Shown here: piece after piece, positions 1 to 8,920 of the stretch
Position numbering within the stretch: the stretch's first letter is position 1
Layout of the letters: the number at the start of each line of letters is the position of its first letter
The notes under the pieces: model-generated
The model's input: only the letters and a program-made list of their open reading frames with translations
Told to the model about the DNA's origin: nothing
Databases searched by the model: none
Made by a program: the position numbers and the translations under genes
Source: Hoeflea_A sp965228435
Lineage (GTDB): Bacteria; Pseudomonadota; Alphaproteobacteria; Rhizobiales; Rhizobiaceae
DNA length: 64,000 nt
Direction: 5' to 3'
Assembly: GCA_965228435.1 (NCBI GenBank)
Contig: OZ245818.1
Location: 4,402,001-4,466,000, forward strand

Positions 1-514
1 CGATGGTCAGCGAAATTGCCGTCGCGATTGCAGCCATTGACAGCAGGGCCGCATATCCCAGCAACCAGACCGGGCTTTCTGTCGCCGCCATCACGTTGAA
101 AAATGGCGCTGCGAGCAGCCCCGACATGACCACGCTGGTCAGGGCCACGGCCAGAATTCGGATGGTGAAGATCCGCGCGGATGGCGCGGGCGAGGTCAGG
201 ATGAGATCGAGATCAGCCCTGGCATAAAAGGCGCGTGTCACCGATTCCAGCGACTGCGACACCATCAGGCACAGCGACACCAGAGCGCAGCCACTGATGA
301 AAACGTAGATCGCCTTGGGATCGGTGGCGGCCAGATCGACGGATCCGGTCACCGTCAGCCAGGCAACGACATGCATGCCGATGACGAACACTGCCAGCGC
401 GAGGCCCGCAATGATTTTGCGGCGTGGCTTGCCGCGCAGAAGCAAAGCCGTCCAGTCGCGCCAGAACAGGCCAACCTCATGACGGGCGAACCAGGCCAGG
501 GAAGCGGTTGACAT
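1..514 (-). CDS. ABC-2 type transporter permease, partial (C-terminus beyond window)
   Basis: The reading frame stays open from an ATG at 514 to the window edge (171 codons visible). The protein starts with a basic, amphipathic stretch (MSTASLAWFARHEVGLFWRD) and then shows at least four hydrophobic segments at about residues 37-55, 70-88, 118-140 and 148-168, which fits the N-terminal half of a multi-pass ABC exporter permease. Its ATG overlaps the TGA of the upstream ATPase gene (TGATG), so the two are translationally coupled and very probably form one exporter. The exported substrate cannot be told. Permease identity rests on hydrophobicity and the coupled ATPase rather than on a specific motif. 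Confidence 0.72.
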   Translation of the reverse strand, partial: MSTASLAWFARHEVGLFWRDWTALLLRGKPRRKIIAGLALAVFVIGMHVVAWLTVTGSVDLAATDPKAIYVFISGCALVSLCLMVSQSLESVTRAFYARADLDLILTSPAPSARIFTIRILAVALTSVVMSGLLAAPFFNVMAATESPVWLLGYAALLSMAAIATAISLTI

Positions 515-1290
515 CAGGCGACAGCGGCCGCGCTTGCGGGACTGGCGTCATCCACCAGGTCGAGGAAGATGTCCTCGAGGTTGGAACCGTCACGGCCGGA
601 TCGGGCACGAAGTTCTTCCAGCGTTCCCTCGGCGATCAGCCGGCCGCAATCGATCACACCGATACGCTGTGCCATGCGTTCCGCGACCTCCAGGATATGG
701 GTGGTCATGATGACGGTGACGCCCGTTCTGACCCGTTCCAGCAGCACATTCTTGACCTGGCGGGCCGACCCGGCATCGAGGCCCGTGAGCGGTTCGTCCA
801 GGATGATCAGTCTTGGTTCATGCACCAGCGCTCCGGCCAGCGCCACTTTCTGACGCATGCCTTTGGAAAATCCACCGCAACGCTCATGCGCATGGGGCGC
901 GAGTCCCAACCAGTCGAGCAGATCCGCGGCGCGGGCCTCGGCAACGCCGGCCTCGACACCCCACAATCCCGCGACGAATTCGAGATATTCGAACGGCGAC
1001 AGTTTGTCATAAATCATCGGCTCGTCGGAAACCCAGGCGACGATGCGTTTGGCTTCGACCGGATTGTAGAGAGCATTGATGCCGAATATCGAAATGGCGC
1101 CTGAATCGGGTGGCAGCAGACCGGCTACCATGCGCAGGGTGGTTGTCTTGCCGGCACCGTTCGGCCCCAGTAAGGCGTAGAACTCTCCCGCCTCGATCCG
1201 AAGGTCGAGCCCGCAAACGGCGGGTTTGTCGAAGCTCTTTTGCAGGCCGGCGATTTCCAATGCCGGAGCATCTTGCGTCTGAATCGTCAT
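514..1290 (-). CDS. ABC transporter ATP-binding protein
   Basis: A 258-residue nucleotide-binding subunit of an ABC exporter that powers the adjacent ABC-2 permease. Visible motifs are Walker A GPNGAGKTT (about residues 42-50), a variant signature FSKGMRQK (141-148), Walker B LIILDEP (161-167) with the D-loop GLD, and the switch histidine in TTHILE. The CcmA/NatA-like spacing and the variant signature are typical of ABC-2 drug, lipid or polysaccharide exporters, but the cargo is not predictable. The gene ends in TGATG overlap with the permease start, so they form an operon. The ATG at 1290 opens directly into the beta-strand preceding Walker A, as is usual. Confidence 0.93.
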   Translation of the reverse strand: MTIQTQDAPALEIAGLQKSFDKPAVCGLDLRIEAGEFYALLGPNGAGKTTTLRMVAGLLPPDSGAISIFGINALYNPVEAKRIVAWVSDEPMIYDKLSPFEYLEFVAGLWGVEAGVAEARAADLLDWLGLAPHAHERCGGFSKGMRQKVALAGALVHEPRLIILDEPLTGLDAGSARQVKNVLLERVRTGVTVIMTTHILEVAERMAQRIGVIDCGRLIAEGTLEELRARSGRDGSNLEDIFLDLVDDASPASAAAVA

Positions 1291-1411
1291 TGAATTCCCG
1301 AACGCTGATCCGCAGGAACGACATATCCTGCCCGTCGGGACAAGCTTTTAGCGCAAGCCCGTTGAGAGCAGGTAAACAGCCGGGATGAATTCCGAGCGAA
1401 TGATTATCCGC

Positions 1412-2320
1412 TCACTTGACGATGTCCGGCACGAAGGTCTGGTCGGTGATCGGCGGCCGGACATAGCCGCTCGCTTCCTGACGAGGGGGCAGGTCGATTT
1501 TCGCTGGCGTCAGGTCCTCATAGGGAATGAGAGACAGCAGATGGCTGATGCAGTTCAGCCGTGCGCGTTTCTTGACATCGGCCTCGACCACGTACCAGGG
1601 CGCCTGCTTGATGTCGGTGTGGGCGAACATTTCGTCTTTGGCCTTGGAATACTGGACCCAGCGCTTGCGTGACTCGATATCCATCGGCGACAGTTTCCAA
1701 CGCTTGGTGGGTATGTGGATGCGGGCCTGGAAGCGCCGCTCCTGCTCTTCGTCGCTGACGGAGAACCAGTATTTGATCAGAAGCAGGCCGGAGCGCACCA
1801 GCATCCGCTCGAATTCCGGGCAGGAGCGCATGAATTCCTGGTATTCCGCATCCGTGCAAAAGCCCATCACCCGCTCGACACCGGCGCGGTTGTACCAGGA
1901 GCGGTCAAACAGCACCATTTCGCCTGCGGTGGGCAGGTGCTGGACATAACGTTGGAAGTACCACTGGTTCTTTTCCCGCTCCGTGGGCGTTCCCAGGGCG
2001 ACAACACGGCAGACCCGCGGGTTGAGGCTTTCCGTGATGCGCTTGATGACGCCGCCCTTGCCGGCAGCATCACGGCCCTCAAAAATGACGGCGACTTTGA
2101 GGCCCCTGTGCTTGATCCACTCCTGCAGTTTGACCAGCTCAACCTGCAATTCGGCAAGCTTGGCTTCGTACTTCCGGGTGCTGAGTTTCTTTTGCGCCGG
2201 CCGAGTCACCGCCAGACCATTGGCGGATATTGCTTCGGTTTCCGGGCTGTTGACGGCATTGTCGAGATCGGCAACCAATTGACTTAACTCCCCAACCATC
2301 AGTGAACGGACGCAGTACAT
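1412..2320 (-). CDS. ppk2: Polyphosphate kinase 2 (PPK2 family)
   Basis: Catalyses phosphate transfer between inorganic polyphosphate and nucleotides (usually polyP-driven NDP or NMP phosphorylation) in the cytoplasm. The product of about 302 residues has the PPK2 core: Walker A GRDAAGKGG (about 82-90), Walker B region LFDRSWYNRAG (137-147), the lid-region arginines, and the conserved RRFQAR and RRKWV-like helices. I place the start at the ATG at 2320, preceded by GGGGAAAGGG; an earlier in-frame start at 2413 would run through the start of the divergent gene at 2397. The single PPK2 domain and length fit the one-domain class I group, which favours ADP or GDP as acceptor, but substrate choice is not provable here. 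Confidence 0.93.
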   Translation of the reverse strand: MYCVRSLMVGELSQLVADLDNAVNSPETEAISANGLAVTRPAQKKLSTRKYEAKLAELQVELVKLQEWIKHRGLKVAVIFEGRDAAGKGGVIKRITESLNPRVCRVVALGTPTEREKNQWYFQRYVQHLPTAGEMVLFDRSWYNRAGVERVMGFCTDAEYQEFMRSCPEFERMLVRSGLLLIKYWFSVSDEEQERRFQARIHIPTKRWKLSPMDIESRKRWVQYSKAKDEMFAHTDIKQAPWYVVEADVKKRARLNCISHLLSLIPYEDLTPAKIDLPPRQEASGYVRPPITDQTFVPDIVK

Positions 2321-2396
2321 CCCTTTCCCCGTAGCAACTATATCGGTTATCGCAGCCCTGTGGTAGTCTCGACATATTGGAACATGGAGCGTTTTG

Positions 2397-2738
2397 ATGG
2401 CAGTCGAAGGCATCTGGACAGGCGAAATCTACAGTGTGTTCGGCTGGGAGAGCAGCGGCGTCTTCGTGCTCGAGGGGAGCGGCCGGGTTATCGGCGGTGA
2501 CCACCGTCAGTACACGATGGGAACCTACACGCTCACAGACGGCCAGTTCCACGCCGAACTAAAGGTGCACTATTACGGGCCTCCGCGAACCGTCTACGGA
2601 GAAACCGCCGAACAGTTCACCACCGTTATCGACGCCACTCTCAAGGACGGAATAATCGAGGGTATGATTGGCCGACCGGATCGGCCTGAATACGATCTTC
2701 AGGTGCGTCTGACAAAGCGGATGGACTTGCCTGACTGA
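2397..2738 (+). CDS. GrlR-like small beta-barrel protein
   Basis: A 113-residue protein with no signal peptide. The opening pattern (EGIWTGEIYSV), a VIGGD-type glycine/aspartate turn followed by a TMGTY strand, and alternating beta strands resemble the GrlR family, known first as a type III secretion negative regulator but found as orphan proteins in many alphaproteobacteria. I see no secretion genes nearby, so a virulence role is not implied. The ATG at 2397 has GGAG seven bases upstream; a TTG just before it is a weaker alternative. It is divergent from ppk2 (77 bp between starts) and ends 3 bp from the convergent MFS gene. Family call is by recalled pattern only. Confidence 0.6.
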   Translation: MAVEGIWTGEIYSVFGWESSGVFVLEGSGRVIGGDHRQYTMGTYTLTDGQFHAELKVHYYGPPRTVYGETAEQFTTVIDATLKDGIIEGMIGRPDRPEYDLQVRLTKRMDLPD

Positions 2739-2741
2739 AAA

Positions 2742-4163
2742 CTATTGCGGTGATGGACGCACGGTCACGAAGCGAACCATGGCGACCAACGCAATCAGCG
2801 CAATCGGCAGGGCCCCAGCGAACACAACAAATGCGACGTTATCGAGTTGCTCCGCAGTTGCTGCATCGGCAAAGCCAGCCGCGTTGGCGAGGATGCCGCT
2901 GACCGACGCGCCGAGGGCAATACCCAGCCGACTCACCGTTGGCAGACCGCCCGACAGGCGTTCGACATCATCCGCCGGCGTCAGGCTGCGGGATCGCCGA
3001 ATGATAAACGTCCAGGCGGTGCCGTAGCCAACGCCCTCCATCGTCGCGAAGATTGCGATCAGCCAGATCGGACCGTTTGGCACGGCGTAGATCAAGCCGA
3101 CCAGGCTGACGGCAACAAGCAGCATACCCACTGCAATCAGAACCGGATCGTATCGCTCGGGTGCGCCTGACACGATGATTGCGGCAACGGTCCAGCCAAT
3201 GGCAACTGCCGCGACGACGTAGCCCGCCGTCAGTGCCGAGGTGCCGTGTATGGAAGTCAACAGCAGCGGCCCGTAGGTCGTCAGGCCCATGGTGGCAATG
3301 TTCATGGTCAGCACCATGAGCAAAGCTGCACCCAGTGCCGTTCGAGGATCGAAAGGTCGTCTTGGCAGCAAGCGGTTGGTCGGATTGCGCCCGTCGATCC
3401 ACAGAAATGCCCCGAGGAAGACAAATCCAGCGGCCAGATAGAGAGGCGTTCCGGTAGCGGTAACCTCAATGCCACTATAGGCGATGAACACGACACCCAT
3501 AGACAGGATCGCGAGGCGCAGAAACGGCATCCGGCCTGGGCTGTCGCCGGTGTTCGGCCGCTCCTTGACCTGCAGTCCCAGAAGGACGAATGCCGCCAGA
3601 AGGACCGCCTGTGCTCCGAAAAATACGAAGCCCATGCGCCAGGTGGAGTAGGTGACGAACGTGCCGCCGATGAGCGGTCCGAGAAAGGCGGATGCGCCCC
3701 AGAGCGCCGAAATAGCGGCCATGACCCGCGCGGTCAGGCGCGCCGGAAACAGTGTTGCCGTTGCGATGAAGCTCATCGCCGTCAGCGCTCCACCACCGAG
3801 ACCCTGAAACAACCGCCCGGCCAGGAGTATCTCCATGCTGAGTGCACCTGCGCTGATCAGGCACCCGGCGGCGAATGTCACCGCTGCGATAGCCATGGGT
3901 CGGCGGACTCCGGATTTCAGCGCAATCAATCCGCTGGTCGCACCGGCGATAATCGAACCGATCTCATAAAGAGCCGAGGTCCAGGCGACAAGCGCCCGGC
4001 CACCGATTTCGGTGACGATCGAAGGCAGCATCGTTGCCACGATCAAGCTGTCGGCAGCATGGAGCCATACACCAAGACAGACCAGAAGCAGCCGCGACGC
4101 GTAGGTGCGGTTGAGAATCTCGCTCCAGCCAACATGGGTCTCTGTGACATTGACCTTCATCAT
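2742..4163 (-). CDS. MFS transporter, 14-TM (DHA2-like) efflux pump
   Basis: A 473-residue integral inner-membrane protein with about fourteen hydrophobic segments, as in the DHA2 drug:H+ antiporter group. The first helix carries a DSLIVATMLPSI pattern like the D1 motif of this group (LDxTIVNVALP in classic members), and motif C is seen as GASAFLGPLIGG in TM5. It lies divergent from a small Cys-containing HTH regulator, with a repeat-rich AT segment between them, the classic arrangement of an efflux pump and its local repressor. Two ATG codons (4163 and 4160) are in tandem behind AAGGTG; either could be used. Substrate unknown. Confidence 0.9.
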   Translation of the reverse strand: MMKVNVTETHVGWSEILNRTYASRLLLVCLGVWLHAADSLIVATMLPSIVTEIGGRALVAWTSALYEIGSIIAGATSGLIALKSGVRRPMAIAAVTFAAGCLISAGALSMEILLAGRLFQGLGGGALTAMSFIATATLFPARLTARVMAAISALWGASAFLGPLIGGTFVTYSTWRMGFVFFGAQAVLLAAFVLLGLQVKERPNTGDSPGRMPFLRLAILSMGVVFIAYSGIEVTATGTPLYLAAGFVFLGAFLWIDGRNPTNRLLPRRPFDPRTALGAALLMVLTMNIATMGLTTYGPLLLTSIHGTSALTAGYVVAAVAIGWTVAAIIVSGAPERYDPVLIAVGMLLVAVSLVGLIYAVPNGPIWLIAIFATMEGVGYGTAWTFIIRRSRSLTPADDVERLSGGLPTVSRLGIALGASVSGILANAAGFADAATAEQLDNVAFVVFAGALPIALIALVAMVRFVTVRPSPQ

Positions 4164-4175
4164 GCAACACCTTAA

Positions 4176-4210
4176 AATAAGCAGTAACTTAAAAAAAGCA
4201 TAAACTTATT
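4176..4210. promoter_or_regulatory. Candidate operator/promoter between MFS pump and regulator
   Basis: AT-rich 60-bp divergent spacer. It contains a 13-bp direct repeat with 11 matches (AAGCAGTAACTTA at 4179-4191 and AAGCATAAACTTA at 4196-4208, 17 bp apart) and an inverted repeat AATAAG (4176-4181) / CTTATT (4205-4210). Such repeats between a pump and a divergent regulator usually are the regulator's binding sites. Seen directly; the function is inferred. Confidence 0.5.
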
Positions 4211-4223
4211 AAAAAGGCAACAC

Positions 4224-4856
4224 GTGACGTCGACTTCCGAGGAAAGATTGCTATTTCTGTTGAAGAGCAAAGGTGCGCAGACGGCCCAGGATGCCGGCGA
4301 GGCTCTGGGGATCACGACACCGGGTGCGCAACAGCAACTGGCGCGGCTCGCGACCAACGGGCTGGTCGTGCCGGAGGATCGGAAACAGGCGCGCGGCCGG
4401 CCGAAGCGGTATTGGTCCCTGACCGATGAGGGGCATGCTCGCTTTCCGGACAGCCATGCGGACCTGACCATCGAACTGATCAACGCAACGCGCACGGTTT
4501 TCGGCGATGAAGGACTGGATCGTCTGATCGACCATCGGGAGCGGCAAACCCATAGCCGGTACAAGTCGGAGCTCGAAGGGTTGAGATCTCTGGAAGAACG
4601 GATCGATCGGCTGGCGAAACTTCGTTCTGCCGAAGGCTACATGGCGGAATGGCTGCGCGAAGCCGAAGGGCTCTATATGCTTGTCGAAAACCACTGCCCG
4701 GTCTGCGCCGCGGCGACGCTTTGCCAGGGTCTCTGCCGCTCGGAACTTCAGATGTTTCGGTCGCTTCTGGGTCCTGATGCGTCGGTTGAGCGTACGGACC
4801 ACATTCTGGCCGGCGCGCGGCGCTGTGCTTACCGGATTGAAGCCGCGGCTCCCTGA
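4224..4856 (+). CDS. HTH transcriptional regulator with C-terminal Cys cluster (SufR/COG2345-like)
   Basis: A 210-residue regulator. Residues 1-75 form a winged HTH (AGEALGITTPGAQQQLARLA, then a basic wing QARGRPKRYW). The C-terminal part carries cysteines at 158, 161, 167, 171 and 201 in the pattern HCPVC..LCQGLC....RRC, as in the SufR-like regulators, where such cysteines can bind an iron-sulfur cluster or metal. Start is the GTG at 4224, with AAGG six bases before it. It is divergent from the MFS pump and probably controls it; a redox or metal signal is plausible from the cysteines but inferred. A general annotation as DeoR/ArsR-like HTH protein would also be defensible. Confidence 0.82.
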   Translation: MTSTSEERLLFLLKSKGAQTAQDAGEALGITTPGAQQQLARLATNGLVVPEDRKQARGRPKRYWSLTDEGHARFPDSHADLTIELINATRTVFGDEGLDRLIDHRERQTHSRYKSELEGLRSLEERIDRLAKLRSAEGYMAEWLREAEGLYMLVENHCPVCAAATLCQGLCRSELQMFRSLLGPDASVERTDHILAGARRCAYRIEAAAP

Positions 4857-4939
4857 GCCCGAAAACCGCCCCTAAAATTCTAAGGAAAGTTTTTACCCGG
4901 ATGTGGCAGTTGTTTGCCTACAACTGGTGACCGGGCGAC

Positions 4940-7285
4940 ATGACAAGTTTTGAAATTACCACTGCGAAGGTCGGGACAAAGGCCGGAAATTCACTGCTTT
5001 GGCTGTTTGCCGCAGCCCTGTTCCTTTCCGCTTTCCTGATCTTTTCCGTGCAGCCGATGTTTGCCAAGATGGTTCTACCGCTGCTTGGAGGCACGCCGGC
5101 TGTCTGGAACACCGCCATGGTCTTCTTCCAGGCGGCACTGTTGGGGGGGTATTTCTACGCGCATCTGCTTGCCAGCCGGGTTCCGTTCAAATGGCAGGGC
5201 ACCCTGCACCTGGCAGTCATGGCGTCCGGGCTGCTGTTCCTGCCCTTCGCGGTCAACATGGCCTACATGCCGGAGCCCGATGCGGCCATCGCGCCGGCGG
5301 TGCTGGTGCTTTTTGCCGTGTCGATCGGCTTTCCATTCTTCGCCCTGTCCGCAAACGCGCCATTGCTGCAAAGCTGGTTCTCGCGCACTGCCCACAAGGA
5401 CGCCAAGGATCCCTACTTTCTCTATGGCGTCAGCAATGTCGGCAGCGTGTTGGCCCTGTTGTCCTATCCGGTGCTGATCGAACCACTTCTGCCGGTCAAA
5501 ATGCAGGCGGATATCTGGGCTGCGGGTTACGGTCTCCTGGCCGTTCTGGTGATCGCCTCATCGGCCATGGCCTTGAGGGGGCGGGCGTTTGCGATGCCGC
5601 CGGCAGAAATGCCGGCAGCGCGAAAGGAGGCCGACCGCGAGCGGCCGGAAGCGGTCTCGGTCATCAGCTGGGGCCTCCGGCTGCGCTGGATTTTCGCTGC
5701 GGCGATACCGGCTTCTTTGATGTTGGGTACGACAACCAATATCAGCACCAACATTGCCGCCGCACCGTTCCTGTGGGTCTTGCCCCTGGCGCTTTACCTG
5801 GGAACCTTCATCATTGTTTTCGACCGCCGAAAGGCGTTGCCGATGCGGTCGATAGCGGCGGTTCACACCCTGCTGCTCGTCGCCGTTCTCATGTTTACCG
5901 TGCTGCTGCGGCACTACATCACCGCCACCGTAGGGATCAACCTTGCGCTTTTCTTCATCAGTGCGCTGATATGCCATGCCGACCTGGCTGCCCATCGTCC
6001 GTCAGCCAACAAACTGACGGAATTCTATTTCTGCATGTCGTTTGGAGGGGTTCTGGGTGGCGCCGCGACAGCGTTGGCCGCTCCGTTGGTCTTTGCGACG
6101 GTGTTCGAATACCCGCTGATGCTGGCTGCTGCCTGCCTGTTTCTGCCGGGTGCCGTCGGACGGGGGCGAACCCTGCTGGCGGATCTGGGCTTCGGAGCGA
6201 CTGCCTTCCTGCTGGCGGCGCTGGTTGTCTTTGCAGCAACGGTATTCAGTGATATCGGCAATGCCAGGGTTGTCGCCGGTGTTGCGCTCTTCGGCCTGTT
6301 GCCGGTCGCTTATTTCTTTGCCCGTACGCGCCCGGTAAAGGCCGCTGCCACGGCGCTGGCGATGGCCGCCGCGGCGCATTTCCTATTGCCGCAGGTGCTC
6401 TCCGGCACCGAACAGCGGGTCATATCGCGCGACCGAAGCTTCTTCGGTATTTCGACGGTCACTGCCGTCCAGACCGAAGACGGTCCGGTGCATCGGTTCT
6501 CCCACGGCGACACGGTGCACAACACCCAATTGCGCGTCGACGGGCAGACGCGGGTCCCGCTGGCATATTACTCCTTCGAGGGGCCGTTCGGCGACATCAT
6601 TCGGGCGACGCGGGAAGGCACTTCGAACCCTGCGATTGCCGTCATCGGCCTCGGCGCTGGCGCGCTCTCCTGCTATGCCCAGCCCGGCGAGGATTGGACC
6701 TACTTCGAGATCGATCCGGCGGTGGTTCGCCTTGCCACCGATCCGAGCCGTTTTTCCTATGTGAGCGAATGTTCGCCCGATTCGCGGATCGTGCTTGGTG
6801 ATGCCCGGCTGACCCTCGAACGCGAGGCGGATCGCAGCTTCGACCTGCTGATCGTTGACGCCTTCTCTTCGGATTCGATCCCGGTCCATCTGGTTACGAC
6901 CGAAGCAATCAATCTTTATCGGCGCAAACTGAAGTCGGACGGCCTGCTGTTTTTCCACGTTTCCAATCGATATCTCGATGTCGCGTCGGTGGTTGTTGCC
7001 GGTGCCCGCTCACTGGGGCTCGACAGCCGCTTCGCGGGGTTCAGAGCGGACGAGTCGATGCCGTTTCATCGGCTGAAGATCGCGACTGATGCGGTGGCCG
7101 TCGCGCCCGAGGCGCGGCTCGTGTCAGCACTGGAGGGCAAGCCGGTCTGGCGCCCGGTCGATCCGCACCCGAGCGTATCGGCATGGAGTGACGACTGGTC
7201 AAACGTCTTCGGCGCACTGCTTGCCCGCTTTAGAGGCGGTATCAGGCCTGTTTCTTCTGATCCGGTTGCACAGGTCGACGGATAG
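4940..7285 (+). CDS. Fused MFS / spermidine-synthase-like protein
   Basis: A 781-residue membrane protein. The N-terminal two thirds hold about a dozen or more hydrophobic segments in MFS-like arrangement (LLWLFAAALFLSAFLIFSVQ onward). The C-terminal third (about 510-740) is a Rossmann methyltransferase-like fold of the spermidine synthase type: VIGLGAGALSCY (nucleotide-binding glycine loop), YFEIDP (acidic end of beta 2), LGDARLTL and LLIVDAFSSDSIPVH. Such fusions are widespread in proteobacteria but their reaction is not established; the C-terminal domain may bind a decarboxy-SAM-like or other ligand. The last 44 bases overlap the convergent acyltransferase gene. Confidence 0.88.
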   Translation: MTSFEITTAKVGTKAGNSLLWLFAAALFLSAFLIFSVQPMFAKMVLPLLGGTPAVWNTAMVFFQAALLGGYFYAHLLASRVPFKWQGTLHLAVMASGLLFLPFAVNMAYMPEPDAAIAPAVLVLFAVSIGFPFFALSANAPLLQSWFSRTAHKDAKDPYFLYGVSNVGSVLALLSYPVLIEPLLPVKMQADIWAAGYGLLAVLVIASSAMALRGRAFAMPPAEMPAARKEADRERPEAVSVISWGLRLRWIFAAAIPASLMLGTTTNISTNIAAAPFLWVLPLALYLGTFIIVFDRRKALPMRSIAAVHTLLLVAVLMFTVLLRHYITATVGINLALFFISALICHADLAAHRPSANKLTEFYFCMSFGGVLGGAATALAAPLVFATVFEYPLMLAAACLFLPGAVGRGRTLLADLGFGATAFLLAALVVFAATVFSDIGNARVVAGVALFGLLPVAYFFARTRPVKAAATALAMAAAAHFLLPQVLSGTEQRVISRDRSFFGISTVTAVQTEDGPVHRFSHGDTVHNTQLRVDGQTRVPLAYYSFEGPFGDIIRATREGTSNPAIAVIGLGAGALSCYAQPGEDWTYFEIDPAVVRLATDPSRFSYVSECSPDSRIVLGDARLTLEREADRSFDLLIVDAFSSDSIPVHLVTTEAINLYRRKLKSDGLLFFHVSNRYLDVASVVVAGARSLGLDSRFAGFRADESMPFHRLKIATDAVAVAPEARLVSALEGKPVWRPVDPHPSVSAWSDDWSNVFGALLARFRGGIRPVSSDPVAQVDG

Positions 7286-8693
7286 GGTCCGTCAGGTGCC
7301 GGATGGCGTTGGCGTAGTACGCTACCAACGGTTCGTCGCCTGGTTTGATGCGCAAAAGGCCGTCATCGCTTTCTGACACGATGTGCCGAAGGGTCAGCAT
7401 GCGCAGGCCGACAGTCACTTCATAGTCGCGGTCTTCGCGCGGCACATGGACATGCGCTCCATCGGCAATCAGACGGTCGATGAGTGCGTCGACGCGGGCC
7501 TTCAGGGTGAGTTTATCGAGCCCGGTGTCTCCGGCATCCAAAAGTGCCAGGGAGACCAGGGATACGGGAAGCGCCGGAACGAGCTGGCCGACGTCGTCCA
7601 TCAGCTGAGCGCCCAATTCCTCTGTCAGAGATGTACGCTCCGTTTCATCCAGCGCGGACCATTGCGATGCATCTTTTCCTTCAAGAAAGGCATTGAGGGA
7701 AACCGGTCGGCCGAAGGACACGGCGGCATATCCGAAACGGTGCCATTGGCCGGCAAGCCGCAGCCGCAGATTGCGCCAAAGAAAGGCCAGGGTGGTTGCC
7801 GTCTTACGGCCGGTTGAAAGAGGTGCTTCTCCTTCCGCGGCGGCTATCAGAGACCGGTCCTCGAGCACCCGATCGTAGTTGATGCCAACAGGAATGAAGA
7901 TTGTGTCCCGGACCGTGTTGTCGTGCGCCGCGAGAATGTAGGAGAGCAGGCCCAGTTTCACCGGTCGCAGCCGGCCGTCGCGTGACAGCCCGCCTTCTGG
8001 AAAGATCGCCTGGGTCACGCCGGATTCCGTCGCCATGCGAACGTAGCTTGCCAGCACCCGGCGGTAGAGCCTGTTTCGCGCGTTGCGCCTAATGAAATAG
8101 GCGCCGGAGGCGCGGATGAGGGTTTGCAGGACCGGCAGGCGAGCCCATTCACCAACCGCGTAGGAGAGGGCTGTCGATGCAGACGCGAGGTAGGTGACAA
8201 GCACATAGTCCATGTTGGAGCGGTGGTTCATGACGAACACGACTGTGGAATCGGGCGGTACCTGAGAAAGGGCCTCTGAATCGGAGTAACCCAGGCGAAC
8301 CCGGTATAGTGCCGTCGATACCCAGCGGCAGAGTCGCGTTCCGATGCGAAAATAAATGTATGCGTTGAACGCCGGAACGATCTCCCGGGCGTAGCGTTCC
8401 GCCTGATCCATGGCGACTTCGACCGGCATGCCTTCTTCCCGGGCATGCTGTTCTGCCGCCAGCAAGACCTCCGGGTCATGGGCCACCCGGTCGGTGAGGA
8501 TCCGACGACCGGTGAGCCCGAAGGGCCGGATCTTGAGTTTCAGACGGGTGTTGAGTTCGTCGATGGCTCTATTGACGCGGCGATGCAAAATCCACCGAAC
8601 GGCAGGCGTCAGAAGTCTGTCGACCAGAGCAATCAACGCCAGAACACCCGCCAGTGCGACCAGCCAGACCGGCAGTTCGATCGTTCCAGTCAT
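7242..8693 (-). CDS. PlsB-like glycerol-phosphate acyltransferase
   Basis: An acyl transferase of about 483 residues in the phospholipid synthesis superfamily; family members esterify glycerol 3-phosphate or a lysophospholipid at the inner membrane. One N-terminal membrane segment (LPVWLVALAGVLALIALVDRLL) precedes motif I NHRSNMDY (H-x4-D catalytic pair), the GAYFIRR block, motif III FPEGGLSRDG and motif IV IPVGINYDRV. This is the PlsB arrangement, although it is shorter than the 800-residue E. coli enzyme. The start at 8693 is chosen because GGAGGGAGGG lies just upstream; an extension to 8780 lacks a comparable site. The 3' end overlaps the convergent upstream gene by 44 bp. Confidence 0.87.
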   Translation of the reverse strand: MTGTIELPVWLVALAGVLALIALVDRLLTPAVRWILHRRVNRAIDELNTRLKLKIRPFGLTGRRILTDRVAHDPEVLLAAEQHAREEGMPVEVAMDQAERYAREIVPAFNAYIYFRIGTRLCRWVSTALYRVRLGYSDSEALSQVPPDSTVVFVMNHRSNMDYVLVTYLASASTALSYAVGEWARLPVLQTLIRASGAYFIRRNARNRLYRRVLASYVRMATESGVTQAIFPEGGLSRDGRLRPVKLGLLSYILAAHDNTVRDTIFIPVGINYDRVLEDRSLIAAAEGEAPLSTGRKTATTLAFLWRNLRLRLAGQWHRFGYAAVSFGRPVSLNAFLEGKDASQWSALDETERTSLTEELGAQLMDDVGQLVPALPVSLVSLALLDAGDTGLDKLTLKARVDALIDRLIADGAHVHVPREDRDYEVTVGLRMLTLRHIVSESDDGLLRIKPGDEPLVAYYANAIRHLTDPIRRPVQPDQKKQA

Positions 8694-8920
8694 AGGCCCT
8701 CCCTCCGAAGCGACAGTATCTTCAGTGGCCGTCAAAGTCGATTGGATGCGGCGATTGCTGGCAAACCGCGGTCTTTCCAAGCGCTGATCGGGCTTCCGGC
8801 GCGGTCAAGCGCTGGCAATTTTGGAACTAGTGCCACGACTGGATCAATATTTATGTAAAATCCCCTCACATTTTACAGTTGTGAATTGCAGCTTCAATAA
8901 ACTATGCTTGCTTAGACTTG

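Noticed and set aside
2321..2413. N-terminal extension of the polyphosphate kinase to 2413
   Set aside because: It would overlap the divergent gene start at 2397 and lacks a ribosome site; the ATG at 2320 with GGGGAAAGGG is better.
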